Assembly: GCA_903886275.1 (NCBI GenBank)
Contig: CAISLN010000050.1
Coordinates: 44,457 to 108,456 of the forward strand
Origin: an uncultured beta proteobacterium
Lineage (GTDB): Bacteria > Pseudomonadota > Gammaproteobacteria > Burkholderiales > Burkholderiaceae_C
DNA length: 64,000 nt
Reading direction: 5' to 3'
Shown here: piece after piece, positions 1-10,128 of the stretch
How the letters are laid out: every line of letters begins with the position of its first letter
How positions within the stretch are numbered: position 1 is the first letter of the stretch
The notes under the pieces: generated by a model
Told to the model about the DNA's origin: nothing
What the model saw: the letters and a program-made list of their open reading frames with translations, nothing else
Databases searched by the model: none
Program-made: the position numbers and the translations under genes

Positions 1-1100
<1,100 letters not shown>

Positions 1101-1113
1101 CTAGCTGGTGGGT

Positions 1114-1159
1114 TATAATTTTAGGCTTTACGCGATAAGTACCCCGGAATAGGCCGGGG
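1114..1159 (+). promoter_or_regulatory. Candidate rpmE2 promoter and leader hairpin
   Basis: In the 87-bp gap between rho and rpmE2 there is a perfect TATAAT (1114-1119) without a good -35 hexamer at normal spacing. It is followed by a GC hairpin, CCCCGG (1142-1147) pairing with CCGGGG (1154-1159). The hairpin lacks a T-tract, so it is more likely leader structure than the rho terminator. Assignment rests on motif and position only. Confidence 0.4.
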
Positions 1160-1187
1160 CGGCTGGCGCAACTGATGGAGAAGATAG

Positions 1188-1448
1188 ATGAAAGCTGGCA
1201 TTCACCCCAATTACCGTGAAATTTGCTTCCAAGACATGTCCAACGGATTCCAATTCGTGACACGTTCTTGCGCAAACACCAAGGAAATGATCAAGATGGA
1301 AGACGGCCGCGAACTGCCGCTGTACAAGCTGGACACCACCAGCGAATCCCACCCTTTCTACACCGGCACACAAAAATCCGTGGACAACATGGGTGGCCGT
1401 GTGGAGCGCTTCCGCAATCGTTTCGGCAAGACCGCAATCGCGAAATAA
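1188..1448 (+). CDS. rpmE2: 50S ribosomal protein L31 type B
   Basis: Component of the large ribosomal subunit. At 86 residues it is longer than the ~70-residue zinc-binding type A L31 and lacks the CxxC zinc ligands; only Cys13 and Cys28 are present. The MKAGIHPNYREI start and the SHPFYTG...GRVERFRNRF end are typical of the zinc-independent type B (YkgM-like) form. A GGAG ribosome binding site lies ~8 bp before the ATG. In many bacteria the C-minus paralogue is induced under zinc starvation by Zur, but no Zur box is obvious here, and a position behind rho suggests it may be the housekeeping copy. A terminator follows. Confidence 0.95.
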   Translation: MKAGIHPNYREICFQDMSNGFQFVTRSCANTKEMIKMEDGRELPLYKLDTTSESHPFYTGTQKSVDNMGGRVERFRNRFGKTAIAK

Positions 1449-1488
1449 TTCGGAATCAGCCGGACTCAGGCTTTGGCCTGATCCCCAG

Positions 1489-1523
1489 AAAAAAGCAGCC
1501 CGGGTGACCGCGCTGCTTTTTTT
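1489..1523 (+). terminator. Rho-independent terminator of rpmE2
   Basis: GCAGC (1495-1499) pairs with GCTGC (1512-1516). The stem is extended by an A-run on the left (1489-1494) and a T-run on the right (1517-1523), which also provides the U-tract. It sits 40 bp past the rpmE2 stop. Confidence 0.8.
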
Positions 1524-1553
1524 CTGCCCTGCGCACACTACACTGCACAACGC

Positions 1554-3251
1554 GTGAACCAACCCAACCCTGCCATCGTTGCCCAAGCCGCAGCCCGGCG
1601 CCTGCCGCGCGGCGCTTTGCTGCTGTTTTGCCTGGCCTATCTGCTGCCCGGCTTTTTTGCGCGCGACGCCTGGAAGAGTGCCGACGTTGCGGCCCTTGGC
1701 TTTATGAGCGAACTGGTGCAGGGAACGGCGCAGTGGCTGCACCCAACGCTGGTGGGTCTGGCACCCGAAAACCCCTCCCTACTGCCCTATTGGCTGGGCG
1801 CCTGGGCCATGCAATGGGGTCCGGCCTGGATTCCCGCTGATCTGCTGGTGCGCCTGCCTTTTGCGCTAATGCTGGCGCTTGGAATGGCCGGCGCCTGGTA
1901 CGGCACCTACTACTTGGCACGCAGCCCTAGGGCACAACCCGTGGCCTTTGCCTTTGGTGGAGAAGCCCTGCCCAAGGACTATGCAAGAGCCATGGCCGAT
2001 GGCGCCCTGCTGGCACTGATTGCCTGTCTGGGCCTGGCGCAACTGGGACACGAAACCACGCCAGCACTGGCGCAACTCGGGTTTTCAGGTCTGCTATTTT
2101 TTGCGCTGTCCAGCCTGCACTACCGCAGGCGCAGTGCTATTACAGCAGCCTGGGCTGCGGTGCTGGGCCTATCGTTGAGCGGCGCACCTGCACTGGCCCT
2201 GCTGTTCCTGGGCGGCGGTGCGCTCATCCATGGACTGGACCGCAATGCAGAGCCAGACGAACAAGACCCACACAAGTCACAAACCATCGCCTGGCTGATG
2301 GGCTGCGCAATGCTCAGCGCTTACTTGAGCATGCGACTGGACCTGTGGCGCTGGAAGGTCGAGATGCCGCAAGCAAGCTGGGCCGAATTCAACGGCGCAA
2401 TGCAATTGCTGACCTGGTTTAGCTGGCCGGCCTGGCCACTGGCGTTGTGGACGGTGTGGCGCTGGCGGCATCAATTGCTGAGTCGCCACATCAGCCGGCA
2501 TCTGGCCCTGCCGGTCTGGTTTTGCCTGGTCACGCTGGGTGCAACCCTGAGCGCTGGCTCACCGGACCGCAGCTTGCTGCTGGGCCTGCCTGCCTTCGCC
2601 ACGTTGGCAGCCTTTGCACTGCCCACGCTCAAGCGCCAGGTGGCCGCCCTGATCGACTGGTTCACCCTGATCTTTTTCTCCGGTTGTGGCTTCACGATCT
2701 GGGTGGTGTGGATTGCCATGCAGACCGGCTACCCCAGCCAACCGGCCGCCAATGTGCAGCGCCTGGCACCCGGGTTTGTGCCGCATTTCTCTGCCCTGGC
2801 CTTTGCCTTCGCACTTGCCGCCACCCTGGTCTGGGCTTGGCTGGTGAAGTGGCGGGTGGGACGCCACCGCGCCGCCATCTGGAAAAGCCTGGTGCTGCCA
2901 GCCGGAGGTGCTGCGCTGTGCTGGATGCTGCTGATGACGCTGTGGATGCCCCTGCTCAATTACACCCAGAGCTACAACGCCTTGGTGCAGCACACGCTAG
3001 AGCGGCTCGACCCGGCAGGATGTGTCGAAACCTTGGGACTGGCACCAGGCAAGACCGCAGCCTTTGCAGTCTATGGCAATTTGCAGCTCAAGCCCATGCA
3101 GGCGCAGGCCAGCTGCCCCTGGCTGATTGCCGAGCCACGCGACGACCTGTCCACACCGCTGAGTGTGGACACCACCCAATGGGATCTGCAGGCACAGCTG
3201 CGGCACCCCGCAGATGGCAACGAGACCGTGCTGATTTTCAGGCGCCGATAA
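1554..3251 (+). CDS. ArnT/GT39-like integral membrane protein
   Basis: A 565-residue, strongly hydrophobic protein with roughly ten to twelve membrane segments from residue ~18 on. The first periplasmic loop (FFARDAWKSADVAALGFMSEL, then HPTLVG...PENPSLLPYWLGAWAM) resembles the conserved loop of ArnT/PMT-like (GT-C fold) glycosyltransferases, which move sugars from a polyprenyl-phosphate donor. The usual acidic pair after the first helix appears only as R-D-A-W...A-D, so activity is not assured. The start is GTG. The 3' end overlaps the end of convergent phoR by 14 bp. The actual acceptor is unknown. Confidence 0.6.
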   Translation: MNQPNPAIVAQAAARRLPRGALLLFCLAYLLPGFFARDAWKSADVAALGFMSELVQGTAQWLHPTLVGLAPENPSLLPYWLGAWAMQWGPAWIPADLLVRLPFALMLALGMAGAWYGTYYLARSPRAQPVAFAFGGEALPKDYARAMADGALLALIACLGLAQLGHETTPALAQLGFSGLLFFALSSLHYRRRSAITAAWAAVLGLSLSGAPALALLFLGGGALIHGLDRNAEPDEQDPHKSQTIAWLMGCAMLSAYLSMRLDLWRWKVEMPQASWAEFNGAMQLLTWFSWPAWPLALWTVWRWRHQLLSRHISRHLALPVWFCLVTLGATLSAGSPDRSLLLGLPAFATLAAFALPTLKRQVAALIDWFTLIFFSGCGFTIWVVWIAMQTGYPSQPAANVQRLAPGFVPHFSALAFAFALAATLVWAWLVKWRVGRHRAAIWKSLVLPAGGAALCWMLLMTLWMPLLNYTQSYNALVQHTLERLDPAGCVETLGLAPGKTAAFAVYGNLQLKPMQAQASCPWLIAEPRDDLSTPLSVDTTQWDLQAQLRHPADGNETVLIFRRR

Positions 3252-4587
3252 CCAAGGAAATCACCAGCGGCAGGCGTATGCGCACGGCGGGAAAGCGTAT
3301 CGAAAAGCAAGACCCCTTGCCGGGCGTGCTCTCAATGACCAGCTCGGCGCCGTGGCGCTGGGCCACATGTTTGACGATGGCCAGCCCCAGGCCGGTGCCG
3401 CCGGTCTCGCGCGAGCGGCTGCGGTCTACCCGGTAAAAGCGCTCGGTCAAGCGCGGTATGTGCTCAGGCGCAATGCCATGGCCCTGGTCTTTCACACTGA
3501 AGAGCGCCGAGCCATCGGGCAAACGGCTCCAGCGCACCGCAATGGACTTGTCCGGCGGCGAATAGCGGATCGCATTGGCAATCAGATTGCTGAATGCGCT
3601 GTGCAACTCAGAGGCCGAACCGGCAATATCCATGGCAGCATCCATCGCAAAATGCAGGCTTTGGCTGCCGCCCCACAGCAGGCTGGAAAGCTCGCGTGCG
3701 TCCTGCTGGCATTGCGCCATCAGCGTCTTCACCGACAGCCACTCCTGCGCGGGCGGTGGGGGGCTTCCTTCCAGGCGCGAGAGCGTTAACAAATCACTCA
3801 CCAGGGTCTGCATGCGCTGCCCCTGCTGGGCCATCAGCTCAAGGTAACGGCTGCGCTCCTCTTCATTGAGCGGCAGCGACTGCAATGTCTCCACAAAGCC
3901 AGCCAGCACGGTGAGAGGTGTGCGTATCTCGTGCGACACATTGGCGACAAAGTCGCGCCGCATGGCCTCTGCCTGCTCCAACGCGGTGATGTCGCGCGAC
4001 AGCAGCAGGCTGCGCCCTTCGCCATAAGGATGCATGTGTACCGAGAGCTTGATGGGAATAGTGCTGGAGCTGGCCCGCCCCGGCATCACCACGGCCTGGC
4101 GGAAATCGTGGGCAGCGTAGTAGGCCGCAAACGAAGGGTCGCGCACCAAGTTGCCCAGGTGCTGCAGCATGTCGCGGCTGGCGTCCAAGCCGAAGTGGTT
4201 GCCTGCGGTCTGGTTGAACCACTCGATGCGCCCATCGTGGTCCAACAGCACCACGCCGCTGGGCGAGGCTTGCAAGGCCGACAGAAAGTCCTGCAGCCGG
4301 ATATCGCTTTCGCTGGCCGCCCGGTCGCGCTGGCGCACCAGCTTGCGCACCCGGTCAAACACCTCGCCCCAGAAGCCGCTTCCCAAAGGAATATCAGAGG
4401 TGTCGCCCGAACGCAGCCAGGTCAGCAGGCGCATGCCACGAATGCCATCGAGTACCAGCCACAAATTGGCGCCAACCAGGGCTGCCAGCGCAGCATTCAG
4501 GAGGCGCTGAGGACCACTTTCCATGGCACAGACCAGGGCTGCCGCCAGCAACTGGAAAAATAGAAACAAAAATACGCGCAAAAACAT
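3238..4587 (-). CDS. phoR: Phosphate-regulon sensor histidine kinase PhoR
   Basis: Membrane kinase that phosphorylates PhoB when phosphate is limiting. The 449 residues show two N-terminal membrane helices (about 2-20 and 29-48), a PAS domain (about 97-200), a HisKA dimerisation domain with the phospho-acceptor His219 in NVSHEIRTPLT, and a HATPase domain with the N box (NLIANAIRYS), G1 (DQGHGI) and G2 (GGTGLGLAIVKH). It lies 35 bp after phoB and is the last gene of the pst-pho run. Its final codons overlap the convergent upstream gene by 14 bp, so the C-terminal tail (about residues 433-449) is an unusual short extension. Confidence 0.95.
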   Translation of the reverse strand: MFLRVFLFLFFQLLAAALVCAMESGPQRLLNAALAALVGANLWLVLDGIRGMRLLTWLRSGDTSDIPLGSGFWGEVFDRVRKLVRQRDRAASESDIRLQDFLSALQASPSGVVLLDHDGRIEWFNQTAGNHFGLDASRDMLQHLGNLVRDPSFAAYYAAHDFRQAVVMPGRASSSTIPIKLSVHMHPYGEGRSLLLSRDITALEQAEAMRRDFVANVSHEIRTPLTVLAGFVETLQSLPLNEEERSRYLELMAQQGQRMQTLVSDLLTLSRLEGSPPPPAQEWLSVKTLMAQCQQDARELSSLLWGGSQSLHFAMDAAMDIAGSASELHSAFSNLIANAIRYSPPDKSIAVRWSRLPDGSALFSVKDQGHGIAPEHIPRLTERFYRVDRSRSRETGGTGLGLAIVKHVAQRHGAELVIESTPGKGSCFSIRFPAVRIRLPLVISLVIGA

Positions 4588-4622
4588 GGACTACTGCAGA
4601 CCGTGGGGGCTGGCTGGATGCT

Positions 4623-5369
4623 TCAAACGATGGTCTTCTCTAAGCCAGCAACAAGCGGGGCTGGCACAAGCAGCGGAACCATGGGCCTGGCGGTCAGGCG
4701 GTAGCCGGCGCCACGCACCGTCTCCACCAATGCACCGGCAACCCCCAGTGCCTCGCGCAGCCGCTTTACATGCACATCCACCGTGCGCTCTTCGATGTAC
4801 ACATGGTCGCCCCAGACCTTGTCGAGCAGGCTGGCGCGGCTGTGCACCCGCTCGGCGCTGTTCATCAAAAATTGCAGCAGCTTGAACTCGGTGGGCCCGA
4901 GCTTCAACTGCTGCTCCAGGTAGCTCACGCGGTAAGTGCCAGGATCCAGGCTGAGCCCGGCAATGGTGACGGCCTCACCCGCAGGCTCGGGCGCCTTGCG
5001 CCGCAGCACCGCGCGCACACGGGCCAGCAGCTCGCGCGTCGAAAAGGGTTTGCTGATGTAGTCATCCGCACCCGCATCCAGCCCGGCCACACGATCGGCC
5101 TCATCGCCTCTGGCGGTCAGCATGATGATGGGAACTTCTTTGGTGCGCGGGTTGCTGCGCCAGCGCTTGGTCAGCGTCAGGCCGCTCTCTCCAGGCAGCA
5201 TCCAGTCCAAAAGGATCAGGTCGGGCAGCGTATCGTCAAGCTCGCGCTGGGCGGTGGCGCTGTCTATGGCCCAGGTGGTGCGAAAGCCGTTGTGGCGCAG
5301 GTTCACGGCAATCAGCTCGGCAATGGACGGTTCGTCCTCCACCACCAGAACGGCAGGCATGTTTCTCAT
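4623..5369 (-). CDS. phoB: Phosphate-regulon response regulator PhoB
   Basis: OmpR-family transcription factor that, once phosphorylated, binds Pho boxes. The receiver domain (residues ~5-118) has the acidic pair E11/D12, phospho-acceptor Asp55 (LILLDWMLPG), Thr in MLTARG and Lys in SKPFS. The C-terminal winged helix (~140-232) carries the transactivation loop and the ERTVDVHVKRLR recognition helix. The ATG at 5369 is preferred because AAGGA lies 6-7 bp before it; a GTG one codon upstream is possible. A C-terminal tail of ~15 hydrophobic residues goes past the usual family end. Confidence 0.96.
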   Translation of the reverse strand: MRNMPAVLVVEDEPSIAELIAVNLRHNGFRTTWAIDSATAQRELDDTLPDLILLDWMLPGESGLTLTKRWRSNPRTKEVPIIMLTARGDEADRVAGLDAGADDYISKPFSTRELLARVRAVLRRKAPEPAGEAVTIAGLSLDPGTYRVSYLEQQLKLGPTEFKLLQFLMNSAERVHSRASLLDKVWGDHVYIEERTVDVHVKRLREALGVAGALVETVRGAGYRLTARPMVPLLVPAPLVAGLEKTIV

Positions 5370-5420
5370 CACAGGTCCTTCACAGAACCGCCCGCTGGAG
5401 GCAGCAAGTGGGCGTGCGAA

Positions 5421-6122
5421 TCATCGGACCACCGACTCGATTTTCTCCATGCTGGTGTGGCGCACGTCTTCGCCCTTGACCACATAGATGATGAACTCGG
5501 CAATGTTCTTGGCATGGTCGCCAATGCGCTCAATCGCCTTGGCCAAAAACAGCAGGTCCAGGCTAGGCGAGATAGTGCGCGGATCTTCCATCATGTAGGT
5601 CACCAACTTGCGCACAAAGCCATCGAACTCCTGGTCGATCAGGTCGTCCTCTTTGAGGATGGCCACGGCCGCAGTTACGTCCAGACGGGCAAAGGCATCC
5701 AGCGCCTTGTTCAGCAGGCCAGAGGCCAGGTCGGCCGCCACGCGCAACTCCAGCGAAGGCAAGGAGCGCGGTGCGCCGCTCTGGATGATGGAGCGCACCA
5801 TGCGGGCAATCTTCTCGGCCTCATCGCCCACACGCTCCAGGTTGGCCGTGGTCTTGGAGATCGCCATCAACAGACGCAGATCGCGTGCCGTGGGTTGGCG
5901 CCTGGCAATGATGGAAGACAAGGCGTGGTCGATCTCGACTTCCATGGTGTTGACGCGCGACTCGTTGACGGAGACCAGCTCGGCCGCTTCCATGTTGAAC
6001 TGCGCGAGCGAGTAAATCGCTTGGCGGATCTGGGATTCGACCAGCCCGCCCATCTCCATCACCTGGCTGGAAACGGCGGTCAGTTCGGAATCGAATTGGG
6101 TAGATAGATGCTTATCGGACAT
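5421..6122 (-). CDS. phoU: Phosphate signalling protein PhoU
   Basis: Peripheral protein that links the Pst transporter to PhoR and keeps the Pho response off when phosphate is plentiful. The 233 residues form the usual two PhoU three-helix repeats. Metal-cluster motifs are visible as ERVGDEAEKIARM (first repeat) and ERIGDHAKNIAEF (second). The start at MSDKHLS is preceded by GAGGAA at good spacing; upstream codons in frame are unlikely to be used. It lies between pstB and phoB, the standard position. Confidence 0.96.
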   Translation of the reverse strand: MSDKHLSTQFDSELTAVSSQVMEMGGLVESQIRQAIYSLAQFNMEAAELVSVNESRVNTMEVEIDHALSSIIARRQPTARDLRLLMAISKTTANLERVGDEAEKIARMVRSIIQSGAPRSLPSLELRVAADLASGLLNKALDAFARLDVTAAVAILKEDDLIDQEFDGFVRKLVTYMMEDPRTISPSLDLLFLAKAIERIGDHAKNIAEFIIYVVKGEDVRHTSMEKIESVVR

Positions 6123-6146
6123 GGTGTGTTCCTCTTCTTGCAATGC

Positions 6147-6923
6147 TCAGCCGAAACGGCCGGTGATGTAGTCTTCGGTTTCCTTGCGGCTGGGCTTGAA
6201 GAACATCTGCTCGGTAGAGCCGAATTCCACCAGGTCGCCCAGGTACATATAGGCCGTGTAATCGCTGCAGCGAGCGGCCTGTTGCATGTTGTGGGTGACG
6301 ATCACCACCGTGTAATCTGCCTTCAGTTCAACGATTAACTCTTCCACCTTGGCCGTGGAGATCGGGTCCAGCGCCGAACAGGGCTCGTCGAGCAACAGCA
6401 CTTCGGGTTTGATCGCAATGCCGCGCGCAATGCACAGGCGCTGCTGCTGACCACCAGAGAGGCTGCTGCCGCTTTGGTGCAGCTTGTCCTTGACCTCGCC
6501 CCACAGCGCCGATTTGCGCAGCGCCCATTCGACGCGCTCTTCCATGTCGGTAGCGTTGAGCTTCTCAAACAACTTCACGCCAAAAGCGATGTTGTCGTAG
6601 ATGGACATGGGAAACGGCGTGGGCTTCTGGAACACCATGCCGACCTTGGCGCGCAACAGGGCCACGTCTTCCTTGCTGGTCAGCAGATTTTCACCGTCCA
6701 GCAGGATCTGGCCTTCGGCGCGCTGCTCGGGATAGAGCTCAAACATACGGTTAAAGATGCGCAGCAGCGTGGACTTGCCGCAGCCGGACGGACCGATAAA
6801 GGCAGTGACCTTGTTCTCCGGGATTTCCAGGTTGATGCCCTTGAGGGCGTGGAACTTGCCGTAAAAGAAGTTGAGGTCCTTCACGGAGATTTTGGTTTTT
6901 TCTACGACGGGGATAGCGGGCAT
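6147..6923 (-). CDS. pstB: Phosphate ABC transporter ATP-binding protein PstB
   Basis: ATPase subunit of the high-affinity phosphate importer, on the cytoplasmic face of PstAC. The 258 residues contain Walker [10 protein letters not shown] (44-52), the Q-loop ([15 protein letters not shown], PstB-specific), signature LSGGQQQRL, Walker [14 protein letters not shown] and the H-loop THNMQQA. It follows pstA by ~50 bp and precedes phoU by 24 bp. Confidence 0.98.
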   Translation of the reverse strand: MPAIPVVEKTKISVKDLNFFYGKFHALKGINLEIPENKVTAFIGPSGCGKSTLLRIFNRMFELYPEQRAEGQILLDGENLLTSKEDVALLRAKVGMVFQKPTPFPMSIYDNIAFGVKLFEKLNATDMEERVEWALRKSALWGEVKDKLHQSGSSLSGGQQQRLCIARGIAIKPEVLLLDEPCSALDPISTAKVEELIVELKADYTVVIVTHNMQQAARCSDYTAYMYLGDLVEFGSTEQMFFKPSRKETEDYITGRFG

Positions 6924-6972
6924 GGGATATATCGATTCTTAAAAAGTCTGGGGGCTTTGGAAGTGGGGCCGC

Positions 6973-7836
6973 TTAATTTTTTACGCGGGTCAGCACCCGT
7001 GCAGCGATGTTGAGCGCCAGCACCGCCAGCGTGATCAGGAAGACACCCGCCCAGGCCAGCTTCTGCCAGTTCTCGTAGGGGCTCATCGCGAACTTGAAGA
7101 TGGTCACCGGCAGACTGGCCATGGGCTGGCCCAGGCTGGAGGTCCAGAACTGGTTGGAAAGGGCCGTAAACAGCAGGGGTGCGGTCTCGCCAGAGATGCG
7201 CGCCACGGCCAGCAGGATGCCGGTGATGACACCGGTGCGGGCGGCCTTCAAGGTGATGCTCAAAATCACCTTCCACTTGGGCGCACCCAGCGCATAGGCG
7301 GCCTCACGCAGCCCCGGCGCAACCAGTTGCAGCATGTTCTCGGTGGTGCGAATCACCACCGGAATCACGATCAGCGCCAGCGCCATCACACCGGCAATTG
7401 CCGAGAAACCGTGCATGGGGTGCACCACCACGGAATACACAAACAGACCAATCACGATGGAGGGGGCAGACAACAAAATGTCGTTGACAAAGCGCGTGAC
7501 GCTGGCCAACCAGCCCTTGGGTTCGAACTCGGCCAGGTAGATACCGGCCATCACGCCGATCGGGGTTCCGACAAAGGTAGACAAGAGCACCATCAAAATG
7601 GAGCCGTAGATCGCGTTGGCCAGTCCACCCTCTTCGTTGGGTCCGGGCGTCATTTGCGTGAGCGTGGCAATCGTCAGACCGGCAAAGCCCTGGCGTATGG
7701 TCTCAAACAAAATCCAGGCCAGCCAAAACAGGCCAAAGGCCATGGCCGAAAGTGCCAGCGTGGTGGCCAAAATATTGATGCGGTTGCGCTTGGCAAACAT
7801 GCCCGCACGCATGGCTTGCAGTTCAGGGGTAATCAT
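6973..7836 (-). CDS. pstA: Phosphate ABC transporter permease PstA
   Basis: One of the two inner-membrane permeases of the phosphate importer. The 287 residues show six hydrophobic segments and the EAA coupling loop near [19 protein letters not shown], which contacts PstB. The start overlaps the pstC stop by four bases (ATGA), implying translational coupling. Confidence 0.97.
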   Translation of the reverse strand: MITPELQAMRAGMFAKRNRINILATTLALSAMAFGLFWLAWILFETIRQGFAGLTIATLTQMTPGPNEEGGLANAIYGSILMVLLSTFVGTPIGVMAGIYLAEFEPKGWLASVTRFVNDILLSAPSIVIGLFVYSVVVHPMHGFSAIAGVMALALIVIPVVIRTTENMLQLVAPGLREAAYALGAPKWKVILSITLKAARTGVITGILLAVARISGETAPLLFTALSNQFWTSSLGQPMASLPVTIFKFAMSPYENWQKLAWAGVFLITLAVLALNIAARVLTRVKN

Positions 7837-8855
7837 GATTTGGCGCCCTCGCCCTTGCGCAACTGGGCCAGCAAGAGTTTGGACAGGGACAGGATGACAA
7901 AGGTAATAAAGAACAACACCAGGCCCAAATACATGAGCGCTGCCTGGTGCAGGCCTTCACCGGCTTCGGCAAACTCATTGGCCAGGGCCGAGGTAATGCT
8001 GTTGGCTGCCTGGAACAGGCTTAAGGAATCGAGCTGGTTGAAGTTACCGATGACAAAGGTCACCGCCATGGTCTCGCCGATGGCGCGCCCCAGACCCAGC
8101 ATGATGCCGCCTATGACGCCAGTCTTGGTAAACGGCAGCACGATCTTGTAGACCACTTCCCAGGTGGTTGCACCCAGGCCGTAAGCGGATTCTTTGAGCA
8201 TGGGCGGTGTGACTTCAAACACGTCGCGCATCACCGCCGAGATAAACGGGATGATCATGATGGCCAAGATGATGCCAGCTGACAAAATACCGATGCCCAC
8301 CGGCGGGCCAGAGACAAAGGCGCCCAGGAAGGGCACACCGGAAAATGCGGTTTGCAAGGGGGTTTGCACATATTCGGCCAGCACCGGGCCAAACACCAAC
8401 AGACCCCACATGCCGTACACGATGGAGGGGATGGCTGCCAGCAGTTCAATCGCCGTGCCTAATGGACGTTTGAGCCAAGTGGGCGACAGTTCGGTCAGAA
8501 ACAGCGCAATGCCAAAGCTCACCGGCACTGCGATCAAGAGGGCAATGACCGAGGTGGCCAAGGTGCCGTAAATCATCACCAGGCCGCCGAAGTTTTCTTG
8601 CACCGGGTCCCAGGCCGAATTGGTCAGGAAGCCCAGGCCGTATTTGGCAATCGCAGGCCAGGCGCTGATGGTCAGCGAGGTCAAAATCGCCAGCAGCAGG
8701 CCCAGCGTAAAGTAGGCAGCGCCTTTGGCGGCGAACCCGAAGAGGCGATCCGCCAGCGGGCCCGAGCGGGCCCGCTTGGGAGCGGGTGGTGTGGACAAGG
8801 CAAACGCCTTGTTCATCGCAGCCGGGGTTTCCCCATGCGCAATAGTGGAAGACAT
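7833..8855 (-). CDS. pstC: Phosphate ABC transporter permease PstC
   Basis: Partner permease of PstA. The 340 residues have a ~40-residue polar N-terminus, then six to seven membrane segments. The EAA loop is [21 protein letters not shown], and the motif [14 protein letters not shown] is typical of PstC. It lies 32 bp after pstS in the same direction and overlaps pstA by four bases. Confidence 0.97.
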   Translation of the reverse strand: MSSTIAHGETPAAMNKAFALSTPPAPKRARSGPLADRLFGFAAKGAAYFTLGLLLAILTSLTISAWPAIAKYGLGFLTNSAWDPVQENFGGLVMIYGTLATSVIALLIAVPVSFGIALFLTELSPTWLKRPLGTAIELLAAIPSIVYGMWGLLVFGPVLAEYVQTPLQTAFSGVPFLGAFVSGPPVGIGILSAGIILAIMIIPFISAVMRDVFEVTPPMLKESAYGLGATTWEVVYKIVLPFTKTGVIGGIMLGLGRAIGETMAVTFVIGNFNQLDSLSLFQAANSITSALANEFAEAGEGLHQAALMYLGLVLFFITFVILSLSKLLLAQLRKGEGAKS

Positions 8856-8887
8856 GGGAGAACCCTTTTGCTACGCGTTAACTTGAT

Positions 8888-9940
8888 TTACTTGAACGCC
8901 ACGGCCTTGCCGCCGGTGTCCTTGATTTCGCCCCAGGATTTCTGGATCAGAGCCACCACCGATGCAGGCAGCGGCACGTAGTCCAGATCCGAGGCGGTCT
9001 TTGAGCCACTGGCATAGGCCCAGTTGAAGAACTTCAGCACTTCGGTACCGTTGGCGGGCTTGTCCTGCTTGGCGTGCATCAGGATGAAAGTGGCGCCGCT
9101 GATGGGCCAGGTGTCTTTACCGCCTTGGTTGGTCAAGATTTGGTAGAACGATTTATTCCACTCGGCGCCGGCTGCAGCAGCCTTGAAGGCATCGTCTTCG
9201 GGCTTGACAAATACACCGGCTGCATTTTGCATGACGGCGTAGTTCATCTTGTTTTGCTTGACGTAGGAATACTCCACGTAGCCGATCGAATTGGGCAGGC
9301 GGTTGACGAAGGCTGAAACGCCTTCGTTGCCCTTGCCACCCGCGCCCACCGGCCAATTCACCGCTGCGCCCTCGCCAACCTTGCTCTTCCACTCAGCGTT
9401 CACCTTGCTCAGGTAGTTGGTGAAGATGAAGGTGGTGCCAGAACCATCGGCGCGGCGCACTGGCGCAATGGCCGTATCAGGCAGGGCCAGCGTGGGGTTC
9501 AGGGCCTTGATGGCAGCGTCGTTCCACTTGGTAATTTTGCCCAAGAAAATGTCGCCCAGCACCTGGCCGTTCAGTTTGAGTTGTCCGGGCTCGATGCCCT
9601 TGACGTTGATCACCGGCACCACGCCACCAATCACGGTGGGGAACTGCACTTGGCCCTTGGACTTGAGCACTTCGTCGGTTTGGGGCATATCGGAGGCGCC
9701 AAAGTCAACCGTCTTGGAGTCAATTTGTTTGATGCCGCCGCCCGAACCGATGGACTGGTAGTTCACCTTCACGCCGGTGGCCTTGTTGTAGTCAGAGGCC
9801 CATTTGGCATAAATGGGGGCCGGAAAACTGGCACCGGCGCCGGTGATCTCTTGGGCGCTAACCGCACCCGCAAAGCCCAAGGTGGAAATTGTGGCCACAG
9901 TGGCAAGCGACAGCAGGGAATGACGGAACGACGGTTTCAT
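8888..9940 (-). CDS. pstS: Periplasmic phosphate-binding protein PstS
   Basis: High-affinity phosphate-binding protein that feeds PstCA. The ATG at 9940 gives a 350-residue precursor with a clear Sec signal peptide (KPSFRH then a hydrophobic core, cleavage after AVSAQ or nearby). Mature motifs are GAGASFPAPIYAKW, SIGSGGGIKQI, DFGASDMP and RRADGSGTTFIF, the phosphate-binding loops. The frame is open 50 codons further upstream, but that would destroy the signal peptide. AAGGT is 8 bp before the chosen ATG. A Pho-box-like promoter lies just upstream. Confidence 0.97.
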   Translation of the reverse strand: MKPSFRHSLLSLATVATISTLGFAGAVSAQEITGAGASFPAPIYAKWASDYNKATGVKVNYQSIGSGGGIKQIDSKTVDFGASDMPQTDEVLKSKGQVQFPTVIGGVVPVINVKGIEPGQLKLNGQVLGDIFLGKITKWNDAAIKALNPTLALPDTAIAPVRRADGSGTTFIFTNYLSKVNAEWKSKVGEGAAVNWPVGAGGKGNEGVSAFVNRLPNSIGYVEYSYVKQNKMNYAVMQNAAGVFVKPEDDAFKAAAAGAEWNKSFYQILTNQGGKDTWPISGATFILMHAKQDKPANGTEVLKFFNWAYASGSKTASDLDYVPLPASVVALIQKSWGEIKDTGGKAVAFK

Positions 9941-9975
9941 GTATTTACCTTGATGGGTGTTGAAGGAACCCCTGC

Positions 9976-10009
9976 ACTCTAAGAACATTTTGTGACAAGG
10001 ATGTGACAT
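9976..10009 (-). promoter_or_regulatory. Pho box and promoter of pstS
   Basis: On the minus strand, ATGTCAC (10009-10003) and TTGTCAC (9998-9992) are 11 bp apart, the half-site period of PhoB boxes. They are followed after 10 bp by TAGAGT (9981-9976) as a possible -10. Known PhoB-activated promoters use a box in place of the -35 in just this arrangement. The predicted transcript start is ~30 bp before the pstS ATG. Confidence 0.75.
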
Positions 10010-10046
10010 AGGGCGCATCTTGCCAGCTTGAAGCAATCGCAGGCGT

Positions 10047-10102
10047 TTGTCATGAAAATTCAGCAGCTTTGACACGCCTTTGTCACACAATCTTTCTACG
10101 CT
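10047..10102 (+). promoter_or_regulatory. Pho box and promoter of the fasciclin gene
   Basis: On the plus strand, TTGTCAT (10047-10053), TTGACAC (10069-10075) and TTGTCAC (10080-10086) fall in an 11-bp register (the 10058 site is degenerate). Ten bases later comes TACGCT (10097-10102), a weak -10. Spacing from the last half-site to the -10 is identical to that at pstS on the opposite strand, supporting divergent PhoB control. Confidence 0.6.
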
Positions 10103-10128
10103 CTGGGCTTTTAACCGGAGTCCTACCC

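Noticed and set aside
1142..1159. CCCCGG/CCGGGG hairpin as the rho terminator.
   Set aside because: No T-tract, and it lies downstream of the likely rpmE2 promoter.
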